61,638 nucleotides of DNA from Welwitschia mirabilis. Lineage: Eukaryota; Gnetophyta; Gnetopsida; Welwitschiales. Position numbers and translations under genes: made by a program. The notes under the pieces were generated by a model that ran no database searches, had not been told where the DNA came from, and saw nothing but the letters and a program-made list of their open reading frames with translations. The stretch covers positions 222,251,747 to 222,313,384 of the forward strand of contig JBOZIK010000001.1 in assembly GCA_051453625.1 (NCBI GenBank), given 5' to 3'. Below are positions 11,880 through 23,839 of this stretch, piece by piece; the first letter of the stretch is position 1, and each line of letters begins with the position of its first letter.

Positions 11880-12620
11880 ACATTTATATGATGGAATAGA
11901 ATGGGAAATATTTGGCTCATGGGGAGAACATTAGAGTCACAAATTTTGTTAGCCTAATTGACCTCCTTATAATTACCTAGTAATTTTATCATGTTAAAAA
12001 TGTTTAATTTTAAAGTCATATTATCAACTGATATTTGAATTTGACCATTTTTATATTAAATAAGGACATTAGAAGTCATAAGAAAGGGTCTACCAAAAAG
12101 GATTGAAACTAAATTGTGTTTTATTACATCCATTTATAAAACTATGAATTTTACTGGTAAATAGCAGTTATCAACGTGGATTATTACATCTTCAACTATT
12201 CTTAATAGTAACTTCATAGAATTATTGTCTAATTACAATTGCATTTAGTACATTTAAGGTCATTCAAGATAAGTTTCTTGTGTACATAATGGGGTAGAAT
12301 ATTGACACTTACTCTTCGATCTAATAAGGATTGTTTATGTTTATATCTCTAATTGTAATGAATACTATTAACAAGGAATATTTTTATACTTAGGAAGAAA
12401 CTAATTCTAGATGATTATGCTAGTCTGTTAGGCTAAAAAGGCTTTGTTATTTACATTCATGCATATCCTTATCATGCACATATCCTTAAGAACCTTTGCA
12501 TAGGAGAGCATCTTTTTTATTGATTTTAAAATAGGATTATTGATTTTGAATTATTTAAAATTTTCTAAGATCTATAATTGTTGTTTTTTGATGTTCTCCT
12601 TTCTCGGATGTTAGGGAAAG
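11880..12620 (-). pseudogene. Aspartic protease and preceding gag-pro linker of element F
   Basis: Read on the minus strand, the linker gives INNPILKSIKKMLSYAKVLK with DMC following (fwd about 12476-12560). This matches the conserved linker motif of plant Athila/Tat elements (canonical PxYAKFLKDLC). The protease follows: LLDRRVSVNILP at the active site (Asp-Arg-Arg where Asp-Leu/Ser-Gly is expected, fwd about 12291-12330), IVEDVIIHVDN, KFIVL, FGRPF (fwd about 12086-12105), LIQYKNGQIQISVDN and MTLKLNIF. Several in-frame stops and at least one frame change are present. Domain order confirms that F is transcribed on the minus strand, with gag at higher coordinates. Confidence 0.75.
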
Positions 12621-13199
12621 GTAAAGGCTCTTTGTAAGTAGAAAAAAGTTCTTCTAAGTCTTTTATCTTCTCTTTATTTAAAGCTTGGGAGAAGGGTAGA
12701 GGTTCTTTATAAGAGGTGTCTTTTTCTTTTTTCTTCTACTCATCTTTAGATTTACTCTAAGTTATTTCTTAGTTAATCTTTATGCTATTTTAAAGGTAAA
12801 TATCTTTGGTTTTCTCTAATTAGCTTGATCCTTCTTTTTTGAACTTAACAACTTTGGCATTTAGTTAAGAGCTTATAGGAAGTTTTTTTAGATCTCTATG
12901 ATTTAAGATAGAGAGAACATAGGTTTGGGTTTATTTGACTTGTTAAGTATTTATTCAAGGTTTTCTAATAAAAATAAATATTGATTAATAATTAATTCAT
13001 GGTTATGGTTAATTTGAACTTAGGATTCCATGAATTTACTTACTAATCCCTTAAAGGGGATGGATGAAGATGGCTTTTGGCAATTTAATGGAAAGGAATG
13101 AAAGAATGATAAATAAAATGGATTTATTGAGATTATCTTACTTTTAAGAAAAGTTAAGGCCATTTATCCATCTAGGGTCAGATGTATTTAAGTAAGAAT
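12621..13199 (-). other. Gag C-terminal region of F, poorly preserved
   Basis: Between recognisable gag and the linker to protease. The minus strand is rich in Lys, Glu and Ser codons (KSKDE-like runs, fwd 12700-12800), as gag C-terminal regions of this lineage often are. No CCHC zinc knuckle could be seen. Confidence 0.4.
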
Positions 13200-14030
13200 C
13201 ATTTTTCTGGTTTTGTCACGTGTGCCCTATCATACTAGCTTGCTTGTTTAAAGTTTTTTGAAATAAATAAATGGAAGGATGCTTAGCTATTTAATGAGTA
13301 TATATGTAACAAATTAATTATCATGACTTATTAATTAAATATGAGGATAAGGTTGAAGTGATTAGAAATTTTTTACTAATTTGTTTATTCTATTATAAAT
13401 CTTAAAATTTTTAGGAACTTCAAATACCCTTGTGCATCTAAGACGATAATGAGGTTTAGGTGGTTTTCTTAGCTTCTCCTAGTTTTTATAATTCTTAATT
13501 ATGATTTTAAGATAATCCTAAACTTCCTCTAAAGACATGCTAAGAAATTTTTTCCTACTCATCATCTCAACTAGTTACCTATTATTTATGAACAACCCAT
13601 TGTAAAAAAAGTTTTTTTTCTTTCTTTGGGTTCTATTTTTCCTAACTAAAATATATGTTTAAAGCATTTTAATAATAAGTTCTTAAATCTTTCTAGAGTT
13701 TGAAAAATTTTTCATGATCCTTTAGGTAAAAGTTCATTATTTCCTTTCTTAAGACATTCATTATATGATTAGAAGAAAATTTTAAGATTAAAACTTTGTT
13801 TAATTTGTTCATGATCTAATACATAAGGGCTTGAGTATATAGAACCATGATTTTTCCTTCCCCTTTAAAGAAAATAAAAATAATATAAGTCTAAGTGCAT
13901 TGAATTTATTTAGATATTGAGAAATAGTTGATGAAATGCATTCAAATTCTTTAAGATAAAGGTATGAATCCTTGAATTGTAAGCCATGAAAGTAAGGCAT
14001 AAACATTCGATAGTGAAGGAATAAACTCTA
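13200..14030 (-). pseudogene. Gag fragment of element F
   Basis: An uninterrupted minus-strand run at 13809-14006 reads YFHGLQFKDSYLYLKEFECI and later LRLILFLFSLKGKEKSWFYIL. These are the hallmark blocks of the retrotransposon gag domain in plant Ty3/gypsy elements (an F.G....P..HL..F block, then LFPFSL-type and KAWL-type blocks). Decayed sequence continues to about 13300 with KFFKLWKDL-like text. The N-terminus lies near 14030, where the frame is lost. Upstream on the minus strand is about 1 kb of leader, now split by the D insertion. Confidence 0.7.
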
Positions 14031-14808
14031 ATACTTAGTCTATGGATGACTACATTATATAAGAAAGTATTCTTGAGCATTATGGTTAAAGGTAATCATT
14101 AAGGATTTACCTAGGTTGGTTAGTGTTAGCTATAGCAGCTTGCTGTTTGATTAGCTCTTGTACAAGGTAATAGATAGTTAGGTAATTGACTAGTTCTTAG
14201 TTAGATGATGCTCTATTAAGAGGATATTGGATATTAATTCATTCATTTGAATTTTATTAATGTTTGTATGTGTTTTGATTATTATTTGAATCATCTTAAG
14301 AGGTGAAGACTTATTTCCTTTATAAGTCATCATGGTATTGGTTTTACCGTGTACTTCTTGGATTACTAGATAGGTTTATATTATTCAAGGGATTTCTAAT
14401 TAATCTTCTAGACTTATCATGGATAAATAAATGCAAAAATAGGTTTATATTAAGTTCAAATGGGTTTTAAAAGGTTTTTCATAAAGCCTATAAGATAGAA
14501 GACTTTCTAGGTTTTAATAGAAGTTTCAAATAAAATCTCAGAGTTTTTGGGTCATAGGTTGTAAAAATAAAAATATTTTCAAATACCTTTTGAAATGTTT
14601 ATTACATTTGAGTTGTAGGAAAATTAAATATAAATAAAAAATATGAGTGCACAAGAAACCAATATTTTAATAAAATCACCTAAAAACTTAGACTTTTAAT
14701 GTTTAACACAGTGAATTTATAAACAAAAAAATTAAAAATGGATTATGGAAATGCAACAAGTGAAGAAAGCATGTAACAAGAGTTAACTTTTTAGTTTTTC
14801 CTTCATAA
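14031..14808 (-). other. 5' leader of element F, proximal part
   Basis: Non-coding AT-rich sequence between the F gag start and the D insertion. With 34188-34457 it would give a leader of about 1 kb between PBS and gag. No further feature seen. Confidence 0.45.
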
Positions 14809-14813
14809 GAAAC
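14809..14813. other. Target-site duplication GAAAC, left copy
   Basis: GAAAC directly precedes the first D LTR, and GAAAC directly follows the last D LTR at 34183-34187. Five bases is the usual duplication for Ty3/gypsy integrases. Caution: GAAAC also precedes the third LTR at 33201-33205. Confidence 0.6.
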
Positions 14814-15711
14814 TAATTAGTAAAGATAATTATATAAGTTGTTCTTATTAATAAGATGTTCTTGTTCTTATAATTATATATTTTAGATAGTATTCAATAT
14901 TTTTTCTTTAGTGTTTAGGTTAATATACTAGTTAGTTAGTTAGTATATATATTGTATCATTATGTTGTAGGCAAAAAATGACATTTATCATGAGGATGAG
15001 AGAGAATACCAAGGTGGTGGAAATATAGCAACAAATTTAACTATAAGCCTATTCTTTAGGAGAAAAGAAAGGAAAAGAAAAAATAAAGAGGGACTAAAGA
15101 GTATAAAAAGGGACACAAAGATGAAGGATCTTGTAGTAAAAAGGCTTTAGAAATAAAACTAAGTAAAGGATTAAAGAGCACAGTAGAATCTCTAATATTT
15201 TAGTGCTACCTGGAAAGGAAAACACAAACTTATTAGTACATTTCTATGCAATATTTTGTTATTTAATATAAAACTAAAAAGCTAATATTTTTGAATATCA
15301 TTGTGAACATGTTTTATTACTTGAAAAAGTAATATTTTCTTTTATTTACTCCTGTTTGTGCAGTTGAACATGAATTAAGATAATTATTAATACTTAAAAA
15401 TAAGTATTATTTAGCATTTTATCTAAAATTTCTACCATGTTATTCCATTTTCTTCATTCCTCATAATGTAATATATGTATATAGCAAACACATAAATTAT
15501 TAACTCGACTAGTTCAAGTAACTTCGTCATGAGTTTATCTTAATGATTTAAATAGTTGAAGTGTTAGTATCTCAACTAGTTCTTTAGTAAACCTTTGATT
15601 TTTATTTAATGATTTAAGCTTATTTTAGATTAACAACATCATTTTTTCTTGCATTTTTCAACATAGTTCTTAATATTTTATACATTTCTTTCACAACATA
15701 ATCTTTCATCA
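14814..15711 (+). repeat. D LTR 1 (5' outer LTR, 898 bp)
   Basis: Aligns with 33206-34182 from its first bases (TAATTAGTAAAGATAAT against TGATAAGTAAAAATAAT) to its last (CTTTCATCA against CTTTCATTA). Landmarks are ATTATATATTTTAGAT, TAATGTAATATATGTATATA and TTCTTTAGTAAA. It has a TATA box at 15102-15108. TG has become TA at its 5' end. Confidence 0.75.
15102..15108 (+). promoter_or_regulatory. TATA box of D LTR 1
   Basis: TATAAAA in GAGTATAAAAAGGGACAC, about 290 bp into the LTR and 600 bp before its end. The third LTR has a weaker match at the same place (GGTATAAGAAGGGG, about 33533). Confidence 0.6.
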
Positions 15712-15755
15712 TTTTATTACTAGAAGTAAGGCCATCCTAGATCCAACTAGTAGAG

Positions 15756-17620
15756 ATGAAGAGTCTATAATCTAATGACATATTTAAGGAAAATGAAGGG
15801 ATGAGAAAGATAGGTGTGTTAAAGACCCTTAAAAATATGATTTAGACGAATAGACTGGAAGTAATCTTAAAATAGAAATAGAAGAGAAAGATTTTATAAT
15901 GGATGAAACCACCCTTAGAAAGACTGTTAACAAACAAACCTTTCCTAAATTAATGAATGAAGTAGAACAATAATTACTCACTATTTTTAAATCACCTCTT
16001 ACTCAAGGAGAATCTTCCCATATAGTTAAAATAAATAAGCTTAAAAAGAAATTTGTAGCAGGATGTTATTGGGAAAATGATGGAGATCCAAGACTCTTGA
16101 ATTATGAAACTCATTAGCTAGAAGATTTAAGTCCTTTTAATCCTATAGCCTTAGAACACCTAAAAAAGTCAAGAAATATAAATATAACATCAATACCCAC
16201 TTTTGAGGATAAGAAGTTAGAAAAACCTCTACTACATTTAAGTTTATTTAATGCCTTCTAAAAAGAAAATTATCCTGATTCAGAATCTAATTTTTTGAGG
16301 CATTTTCCTTTTTCTTTAGAAATATATGCTCAGTTATGATATTATAAAAATCCTAATCATGCTTTTAATTCCTAAGAAATTCATAAGAATGCTTTCCTTG
16401 GCTAAATTTCAACCCATTAGGATAGTTTAAGAGAATAAATTTTAAATATTAAATAAAAGGATAATAAAAGGTTTGACGAGTTCATGGATAGATACAACAT
16501 ACTATTAGCTAAATGTCCTAACGATGGAATTGTAGCTAGAGAATAAGTCAGAGCTTTGCTTAGAGATTATAAAGTCAAACTTTGAAGGAATTAGACTTAC
16601 TATGTAAAGGAAGCATGAAAACAAATAATGTTCAAGAGATAGAAGAAGCTATTACTTAGTTTCATAACATGAATCAAGGATAGGAAGAAGAAGATGAAAA
16701 GAAGATAAGAGTAAATGAAGTATTTACCCTAGAATAAGATGGTAGTATGTATAGTTTAAAGCATATCAGTCTTATGGAAGAAGTAGCTAAAAAAGTGACA
16801 GATATTATGGTGGAAAAATTTGATCAATTAGTTGTATAACACTCTAAAGAGGAAAAAGGTCATATATGTGAATATTGTGGAGAAGATAACCATGAAGGAA
16901 CGAAATGTCTTTGGATATAAAAATTTGTTCATTAATTAGATATTACTAAAGTAGATTAAATACATGAAATCAACTCCAACTAAGGGGGAAAAACCATGCA
17001 CTTATCAAAATAGGCAATAGGAAGGTAAGTCAGAAAAGCCTTTCCAAAAGTATATAAATTTTGAAATATAAGAGCAATATGACTATTATAGAAGTTAGAG
17101 AAATAAAGGTTCAAAGGACATAAAAAATAAATTAGAGGTAGATAAGTAAAGAGGAAAACTTCCTATTCAACCTTAACCAAATATAAGGAAAATAACAAGT
17201 AAAGTGATGACTACTAGATCTTAAAAAATAGCTGGTAACAGATGAAGACCAAGGAAATAAAATGAATTTGAACAGCTCTCTAACTAATAAAGAAATAAAG
17301 AGGGGGAAGAAAGTAGTAGATGATGCATCAGCATACCCTCTTCCTCTTTTAATGAGAAGTAAATAAATAAAACATTTTAAAAATTAAAAAGAACATAGAA
17401 TATTTAAAAAAAATTACTAGAGGATATAACAATGTCATTACCTCCTTTAAAATTATTAAAATATGTACCTATGTATTGGAAGAAAATAAAAAGCACATGT
17501 TTAAAACAAAGGAATAAAAATAAAAAAAAGAAGGAAAAACAAATAGAGATGGTAAGAAAAGATCAAGTTTCTTAGGCTTATAACCAAGTTCTTTAAAATA
17601 AGCAACATAAAAAATACAAT
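15756..17620 (+). pseudogene. D1 gag remnant with intact zinc knuckle
   Basis: A start ATG at 15756 matches that of D2 at 21297. From about 15903 the frame runs for over 200 codons with motifs shared with D2: KKKFVAGCYWENDGDP, HLKKSRNINITSIPTFE, NKRFDEFMDRYNILLAKCP. Interruptions are TAA, TAG and TGA mostly where D2 has Gln or Trp codons. Near the C-terminus a perfect CX2CX4HX4C knuckle is present (CEYCGEDNHEGTKC, 16867-16908). The equivalent place in D2 (about 22398) has lost its cysteines. Gag would package the element RNA. With this many stops it is not functional. The region from 16930 to 17620 is Lys-rich and poorly conserved. Confidence 0.7.
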
Positions 17621-17633
17621 AATCCAAGAATGC

Positions 17634-18140
17634 CTATGATAGAAATAAAAATTGATGAGAAGCTCAAAGAAGAAGTACTTGTGGATCTAGGATTAAGTGT
17701 TAATGTCATGGCATATGAGACTTATGAGGAATTTGGAAAGCTAAAATTGATACCTTAATAAGAAAAAGTATACCTAACAGATGGTTCAGCAACAACACCA
17801 GAAGGAATTCTAAAGGATACACCCATTAAAATCTAGGGATATGTCTAGTTGATAGATTCTTTAGTAATGAAAATTCATGGAAAAACCCATGTAGTAATTT
17901 TATAAAGATATTGGATGGCTATTATGAATGCTACAATTTATTCTACAAGAGGGGTAATGAAAATCATTCTAGAATATCTTAAGAAAGAGATCAACTTCTT
18001 TGATGCAGTGATTATAGAGGAGATGGCACATAATACAGAAGCTAGAACTAATGCAATTCTGACACAAGAGGTTGGTCGAATGTTAAACAAACAAAAGGAA
18101 GAAAAGTATATAAAGAAAAATTTGACATCTTAAGACATAA
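17634..18140 (+). pseudogene. D1 aspartic protease
   Basis: Reads MPMIEIKIDEKLKEEVLVDL, then GLSVNVMAYETYEE. The catalytic triplet is Asp-Leu-Gly (17684-17692), a variant common in this lineage. Downstream are KVYLTDGSATTPEGILKD and THVVIL, where a GRPF-like motif would follow. The frame then reads MAIMNATIYSTRGVMKIILE and IIEEMAHNTEART without interruption to the TAA at 18131-18133. The corresponding D2 copy (23147-23640) is closely similar. Two in-frame stops lie in the first half. Confidence 0.75.
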
Positions 18141-18218
18141 AAAAGCCCACTTAGTAAGGATTGGAGTATATTGAAGCAGCTTTAAATAGACTTTTGGTTA
18201 TAAATAGTTCTTTAACTC

Positions 18219-18223
18219 ATTCT
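18219..18223. other. Deletion junction (ATTCT) removing RT and RNase H in D1
   Basis: Upstream of this point D1 aligns with D2 up to 23736. Downstream it aligns with D2 from 25298. Both D2 sites carry ATTCT (23732-23736 and 25298-25302), and D1 has a single ATTCT. About 1566 bp, the whole RT and RNase H region, is missing, with 5 bp of shared sequence at the break. Confidence 0.75.
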
Positions 18224-18254
18224 GAGATGGCAAGGTTTATTATAAATAGTTTAA

Positions 18255-19560
18255 ATAGAACTTTGATTTTTATTTGGTAGAACTCATTCACCTCTTCCCT
18301 TTAAGTTCAAATAAATCCTTAATGTTATTTAGGAGATGTAAAGATTATGTTATTAGAAAATGTGTAGAAGAAAATTTGCAAGAAAAAACTCTGAAGGAAG
18401 GTCATGTAGGAGAAGGAGGAGGACATTATGATGTAACAAGAATGGGGATAATTCTCCACATGGGATACTATTGGCCTATGATATTCAAAGATTTAAATGT
18501 TTATGTCCAGAGCTGTGATAAGTATCAAAAAGAGGGAGAATTTAACTAGAAATTAGAAATACCACAATAATGGATTTAGTTAATTAAAGCCTTTGATGTT
18601 CAGGGAATAGATTTCATTAGACTTATCAACCCTTCCTCCTATGGAATGAAATATAGTTTGGTCTGCATTAATTATTTCACTAAGTGGATCAAGGCTGAGC
18701 CTATATCTTAGTATTATTGCCAAACTATAGTTAACTTTTTTTTTAGGAATATTACCTATCAGTTTGGAGTCCCTTAAAGTCTTATATTTGATAGGGGAAC
18801 TCATTGTACTAGCAAAATCCTTAAGAAACTCTTAACTAACCACGGAATCCATCATAAACTCTCTACTGCTTATCATCCTCAATTTAATGGCTAAGCTAAA
18901 GTAACTAATAGAGAAATTAATAGAATATTAACAAAAGTCATAAATACTTAAAAAACAAATTGGGCTAAAAAAATTAAATGAAACTTTATGAGCTTATAGA
19001 ATAACTTGAAAACCTAGCATAGGATTTACATCATATGAATTGGTCTATGAGAAGAGAGTTATTTTGCTAATTGAATTTAGAATAAAAACATTTAAATTGG
19101 CTAAATAACTAAAGTGTAATTTGAATTCAGCTCAATAAGAATGGGTAGAAAACATAAATGTTTTAGATAAAAACAGAAAAGAAGATATTTTGTGTAAAGA
19201 ACTTATACAATAAAAAACTGAAATATATCATGATAATAAAATTAAAAGAATCAATTTTAACATAGAATATTTTAATCTATGACCCAATCTATTCAAAATA
19301 TAAATATGAATAAAATTAGCTGGAATCTTATACCATAACAAAAATTTTGGGAAATGGAGCCATAGAGGAATATGATCCTGATGAAAAAGTAACCTATCAA
19401 GTTAATGGTAGAGAATAAAAATGTACTATAATCATAAATATTTGCTACATTATTTAGGAAACCCTTATAAGGTGGAAGGAATACTTCCAGTCTACTTATA
19501 AAATAACTTTTTTAAAACTAAGTAATAAAAGACGTGTCATTTCCTTAAAGTTTAATCAAG
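18255..19560 (+). pseudogene. D1 integrase
   Basis: Zinc-binding region: GHYDVTRMGIILHMGYYWPM and VQSCDKYQKEGEF, where the second Cys of the expected C..C pair is Tyr (TAT, 18522-18524). Core: GIDF with the first Asp at 18610-18612, a shortened FDRGTH with the second Asp at 18790-18792, then HHKLSTAYHPQ. At the third catalytic position Glu is replaced by Lys (QAK type, GAA to AAA). Downstream are VTNREINRILTKV and the C-terminal WSHRGI-like text near 19360. Many TAA/TAG codons stand at Gln positions. It would insert element DNA, but it is inactive. Confidence 0.8.
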
Positions 19561-19700
19561 CTATCAATTAATTCAATTAATCAAGATAAATTTAATTATT
19601 TTAAAATAATAAGTTAACTTGATAAGTCTTCAACTGGAGATTGCATATTATTCTTATCAAGAAGATTAAGAGACACATTCCATCACATATATAATTCACA
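19561..19700 (+). other. D1 post-pol spacer
   Basis: About 140 bp of AT-rich sequence between pol and module M. Its end (TTCTTATCAAGAAGATTAAG) matches the right flank of the 516-N gap in D2 at 27185. Confidence 0.5.
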
Positions 19701-19878
19701 ATGTCCTACTACAAGTGTGTCATGGCAAATATTCCCAACAGGGCCTTTGATAGTGAAACATAGTAGTTGTGAGAACTCCACTGAGGGGTTAGTTAGCCAT
19801 GATCTAGATTTAAAATTAAAAAAAAATTTCTTGCAAATTCTTACTCCTCTAACAGTGGTTGCACTCTCCTCATTATGG
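19701..19878 (+). repeat. Module M, copy 3
   Basis: Contains AACTCCACTGAGGGGTTAGT, TTAGCCATGATCTAGATT and CTTACTCCTCTAACAGTGG. Compared with copies 1, 2 and 5 it has an insert of about 25 bp after TTAGCCATGA, shared with copy 4, so 3 and 4 form a D-specific subtype. Confidence 0.75.
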
Positions 19879-19998
19879 TTAAGTTGTGACAAATAAAAGT
19901 TGAGTAATAGTTATGTCTCAAGAGTCATCTGAGATACATCTAGTTATCAACACTATAACTATATATCACAGCTTACCAAACAAAACCAAAAAAAGAAA

Positions 19999-20043
19999 AG
20001 AAAAGAGGAGGGAGAGAGAGAGGGAAAGAGAGAGAGGGAAGGG

Positions 20044-20098
<55 letters not shown>

Positions 20099-20105
20099 AG
20101 AGAGA
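19999..20105. repeat. GA-dinucleotide microsatellite, cut by gap
   Basis: A run of (GA)n with some GG and AA interruptions, ending at the gap. Open frames across it are artefacts of the repeat. Confidence 0.95.
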
Positions 20106-20205
20106 NNNNNNNNNNNNNNNNNNNNNNNNNNNNNNNNNNNNNNNNNNNNNNNNNNNNNNNNNNNNNNNNNNNNNNNNNNNNNNNNNNNNNNNNNNNNNNN
20201 NNNNN
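20106..20205. other. Assembly gap (100 N)
   Basis: 100 N after the GA repeat. By alignment with LTR 1 the first 330 bp of LTR 2, TATA box included, should lie here. Confidence 0.9.
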
Positions 20206-21258
20206 AACTAAGTAAGAGTTTAAAGAAATGCTTTAGTCATTATTAAAATGGTATAGCAACATCTCTAATGTTCTAGTATTACCTACAAAGGAAAACATAA
20301 AATTATCAATATATTTCTATGTAATGTTTTGGTATTTTGATATAAAGCTAAAAAGATAATATTTTTGAGAAGCATTGTGAACTTTTTTTTTCACTTGAAA
20401 AAGTAATATCATCTTTTACTTGCTCCTATTTATGCTATTAAACATGAATTAATATAATTAAAAATACTTAAAAATAAGTATTATTTAGAATTTAATAAAA
20501 CTTTAGTTATGGTTCTCCATTTTCTTCATTCCCCATAATGTAATATATGTATATAGCAAACNNNNNNNNNNNNNNNNNNNNNNNNNNNNNNNNNNNNNNN
20601 NNNNNNNNNNNNNNNNNNNNNNNNNNNNNNNNNNNNNNNNNNNNNNNNNNNNNNNNNNNNNNNNNNNNNNNNNNNNNNNNNNNNNNNNNNNNNNNNNNNN
20701 NNNNNNNNNNNNNNNNNNNNNNNNNNNNNNNNNNNNNNNNNNNNNNNNNNNNNNNNNNNNNNNNNNNNNNNNNNNNNNNNNNNNNNNNNNNNNNNNNNNN
20801 NNNNNNNNNNNNNNNNNNNNNNNNNNNNNNNNNNNNNNNNNNNNNNNNNNNNNNNNNNNNNNNNNNNNNNNNNNNNNNNNNNNNNNNNNNNNNNNNNNNN
20901 NNNNNNNNNNNNNNNNNNNNNNNNNNNNNNNNNNNNNNNNNNNNNNNNNNNNNNNNNNNNNNNNNNNNNNNNNNNNNNNNNNNNNNNNNNNNNNTTATGT
21001 TTTTTCATTTTCTTCATTCCCCATAATGTAATATATGTATATAGCAAACTTATCAATTATTAACCTGAATAGTTTAAGTAACTTAGTCATGATTTTATTT
21101 TGATGATATATTTTTAACAAAATGATTTTAGTATTAGTGTTCTCAATGTAGCTAATTCTTTAATAAATTTATAATTTTGGTTTAATGATGTAAGCTATTT
21201 TTAGGTTAACAAGATCATAGTTTTTGCATTTTTTAACATAATTTCTTAGTTTTCCTAG
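20206..21258 (+). repeat. D LTR 2 (middle LTR, incomplete)
   Basis: Aligns with 15152-15660 and 33600-34150 on both sides of an internal gap. Its first bases AACTAAGTAAGAG match LTR 1 at about 15155. The last 30 or so bp (TTTCACAACATAATCTTTCA in LTR 1) are missing. It serves as 3' LTR of D1 and 5' LTR of D2. Confidence 0.65.
20562..20994. other. Assembly gap (433 N) with repeated flanks
   Basis: The 40 or so bases before the gap (CATTTTCTTCATTCCCCATA and onward to ATAGCAAAC) recur directly after it. Either a short tandem repeat lies here or two contig ends of the same sequence were placed side by side. Confidence 0.85.
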
Positions 21259-21296
21259 AGTTAAAAGTAGGGCTATCCTAAAACCAACAAGTGGAG

Positions 21297-23100
21297 ATGA
21301 AGAATTATATAATATGATAGAATAGTTAAGTAAAATAGTAGGACGAGAGAGGTATGTTTGTTAAGACCCTGACAAATATAATTTGGATGAGCAAACTAGA
21401 AATAAGATTATAATAGAGACAGAAGAGGAAGATTTTAGTATGAATGAAAACACTATTAAAAGACTATGAAAGAATAAATTTTTCTTGAATTAATGAATGA
21501 AATATAATAGCAGTTACATATCCTTCTCAAATCACTTATCAGACAAGAAGAATCTTTCTAAATAGCTAGGATAGATAAATCTGAAAATAAATTTGTAGCA
21601 AGATGCTATTAGAAAGATAATGGCGATTCAAGACCTTTGAATGATGAAACTCATTAGCTAGAATATTTAATTTTTATTAATCCTATAGCCTCGAAATACA
21701 CAGAAAAAGTAAGAAATATAAATATAACATCAGTACCCACTTTTCAGGGTAAGAAATCAGAAGAACCTCTACTACATTTAAGTTTATTTGATGCCTTATG
21801 TAAAGAAAATTATCTTAATGTAGAATCTAATTTTCTAAGGTTTTCCCCCTTAGAATAAATGCTTATCTATGGTATTAAATCCTAATCATGCTTTTAGTTC
21901 ATGGGAAACTCTTAGGAATGCTTTGTAAGCTAAATTTTAATTCATAAGAATAGTTGAAGATTTAAAAGAATAAACATTAGATATTAAATGAAAAAATAAT
22001 AAAAGGTTTGATGAGTTGATGGATAGATATAATATATTATTAGCTAAATATCCTATCCACGGAATTATAGCTAGAGAATGAGTTGGATCTTTACTTAAAG
22101 TATTATAGAGTCAAACTCTAAAGAAATTAGACTTACTATGTAGAGGAACCATCAAGACAAAAAAATGTTCAAGAAGTAGAGGAAGCTATTACTCAATTTT
22201 ATAACACGAGTTAAGAATGGGAACAAGAAAGTGAAAAGAAGAAAAAAATAAATGAAGTGTTTACCCCAAAAACAAATGGTAGTGTATATAGTTTAAAGCA
22301 CATTAGTCTTTTGGAAGAAGTAGATAAAAAACTAACTAATAGTATGGTGGAAAAATTTTATCAATTATATGTATAGCATATTAAAAAGAAAGAAGAACCT
22401 ATATGCAAACATTATGAATAATATAATAATTAATAAATATAATATCTCTAGATGTAGAAATTTGTTCATTAATTGAATATTAGCAGAGTATATTTTAATA
22501 AAGAAAACAAGCCTCAAGGGAAAAAAAATCATAAGGTAAGTCAGAAAATCCTTTACAAAAGTGTAAAAATTATAAAAGGCAAGATCAATATGATTATTAT
22601 AGGAATTAGAGAAACAAAGATTCAAAAGATATGAAAGAAAAAATCAAAGATAGAGAAGAAACAAGGTAAAAATTCCTGCTCAGTCTCAACCAAATCTAAG
22701 AAATGAACTAGGTGAAGCATTGACTACTAGATTTAGAAAACAGATGATGATAGAAGAAGATCAAGAAAAGAAAACAAATTTAAATAGCTCTCTAGTTGAT
22801 GGAAGAATAAATATAGAGAACAAAGTAAAAGTTGATGTATCAGCACATCCACTACCTTTTCCAATGAGAAATAAAGAAATAAAACATTCAAAAATTTAAA
22901 GGAATGTAGAATACTTACCAAAAGTTTTATAAGATATAACACTATTATTACCTCTTTTAAAATTATTAAAAGATGTACATATGTATTAGAATCAAATGAA
23001 TAACATGTGCTTAAAACAAAGGAATAAAAAGGAAACTACAAAGGAAAAACCAAATTAAGATGGTTAGAAAAGATCAAGTTTCTTATTATTCCATAAAAGT
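21297..23100 (+). pseudogene. D2 gag remnant
   Basis: Homologous to D1 gag along its length (NNKRFDELMDRYNILLAKYP; RNINITSVPTF; SLFDALCKENY). It keeps some Trp codons that are stops in D1 and the reverse, which shows independent decay. The zinc knuckle has been lost: only CKHYE remains near 22400. More small indels are seen than in D1, so the frame changes several times. Confidence 0.65.
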
Positions 23101-23146
23101 TCTTCAAAATAAATAATGTAAAAAGTATAGTGGCATAGGAACACCT

Positions 23147-23640
23147 ATGATAGACATAAAAATTAGTCTTAAGCTCAAAGTAAAAGCACTTATAAATCTA
23201 GGAGTAAGTGTTAATATGATGGCATATGAGACTTATGAGGAATTGAAAAAGCTAAAATTGATACCTTACAAAAGAAAAGTATACTTGGCAAATGGTTCAA
23301 TAGTAATAATAGAAGGAGTTATAAAGGATATACCTATGGAACTTGAGGGATTTATCTACTTAACAGATTATTTAGTAATGAATACTTAGGGAGATACCCA
23401 TGCAGTGATTTTAGAAAGACCTTAAATGGCCACTATAGATGCTACTATTTATTCTAAAAATGTGGTAATCGAAATTAGTCTATAAGATCTTAAGAAAGAG
23501 ATAAAATTGTCTAATGAAATGATTGTAAAGGGGATGGCACATAATACAGGAGCTGAAATCAATGTAATTCTGACATAAGAGGTTAGTATAATGTTATATA
23601 AGAAAAATAAATAAAAGTATGAAGAAGAAAGTTTGACATA
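23147..23640 (+). pseudogene. D2 aspartic protease
   Basis: Open for the first 80 codons: MIDIKISLKLKVKALINLGV, then SVNMMAYETYEELKK, VYLANGS, GVIKDIPMELEGF. The catalytic Asp is replaced by Asn (INLG instead of VDLG, GAT to AAT), so the copy would be dead even without its stops. After a TAG at the place of a Gly/Gln-type codon it continues with THAVIL and MAHNTGAEINVIL. Confidence 0.75.
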
Positions 23641-23839
23641 TCAAGAAATAGAAAAGACTCTAGTTAAGGAAGGATTAGAGTATATTGATTAGCTCTCATT
23701 ATACCTTTGATTATAAATAGTTCTTTAATTCATTCTTTAAAAAACTTAATAGAATGCTAATTAGAAGAAAAAGAGCTTTTTCTTGGGATGATATTATTAT
23801 TAAAGGAATAGATCTAAAAATATGTTAACATAGAATTAT

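Noticed and set aside
15712-15730. Primer-binding site directly after D LTR 1
   Set aside because: The sequence there can be aligned with the tRNA-Asp complement only with about 5 of 18 identities. It was not listed although a PBS is expected there.
19913-20215. Arg-Glu repeat protein frame
   Set aside because: It is a translated GA microsatellite running into a gap.
20526-21056. Open frames of 159-176 codons on both strands
   Set aside because: They consist almost wholly of a run of N. The same holds for frames at 26634-27213, 56374-56941, 42934-43116 and 2682-3008.
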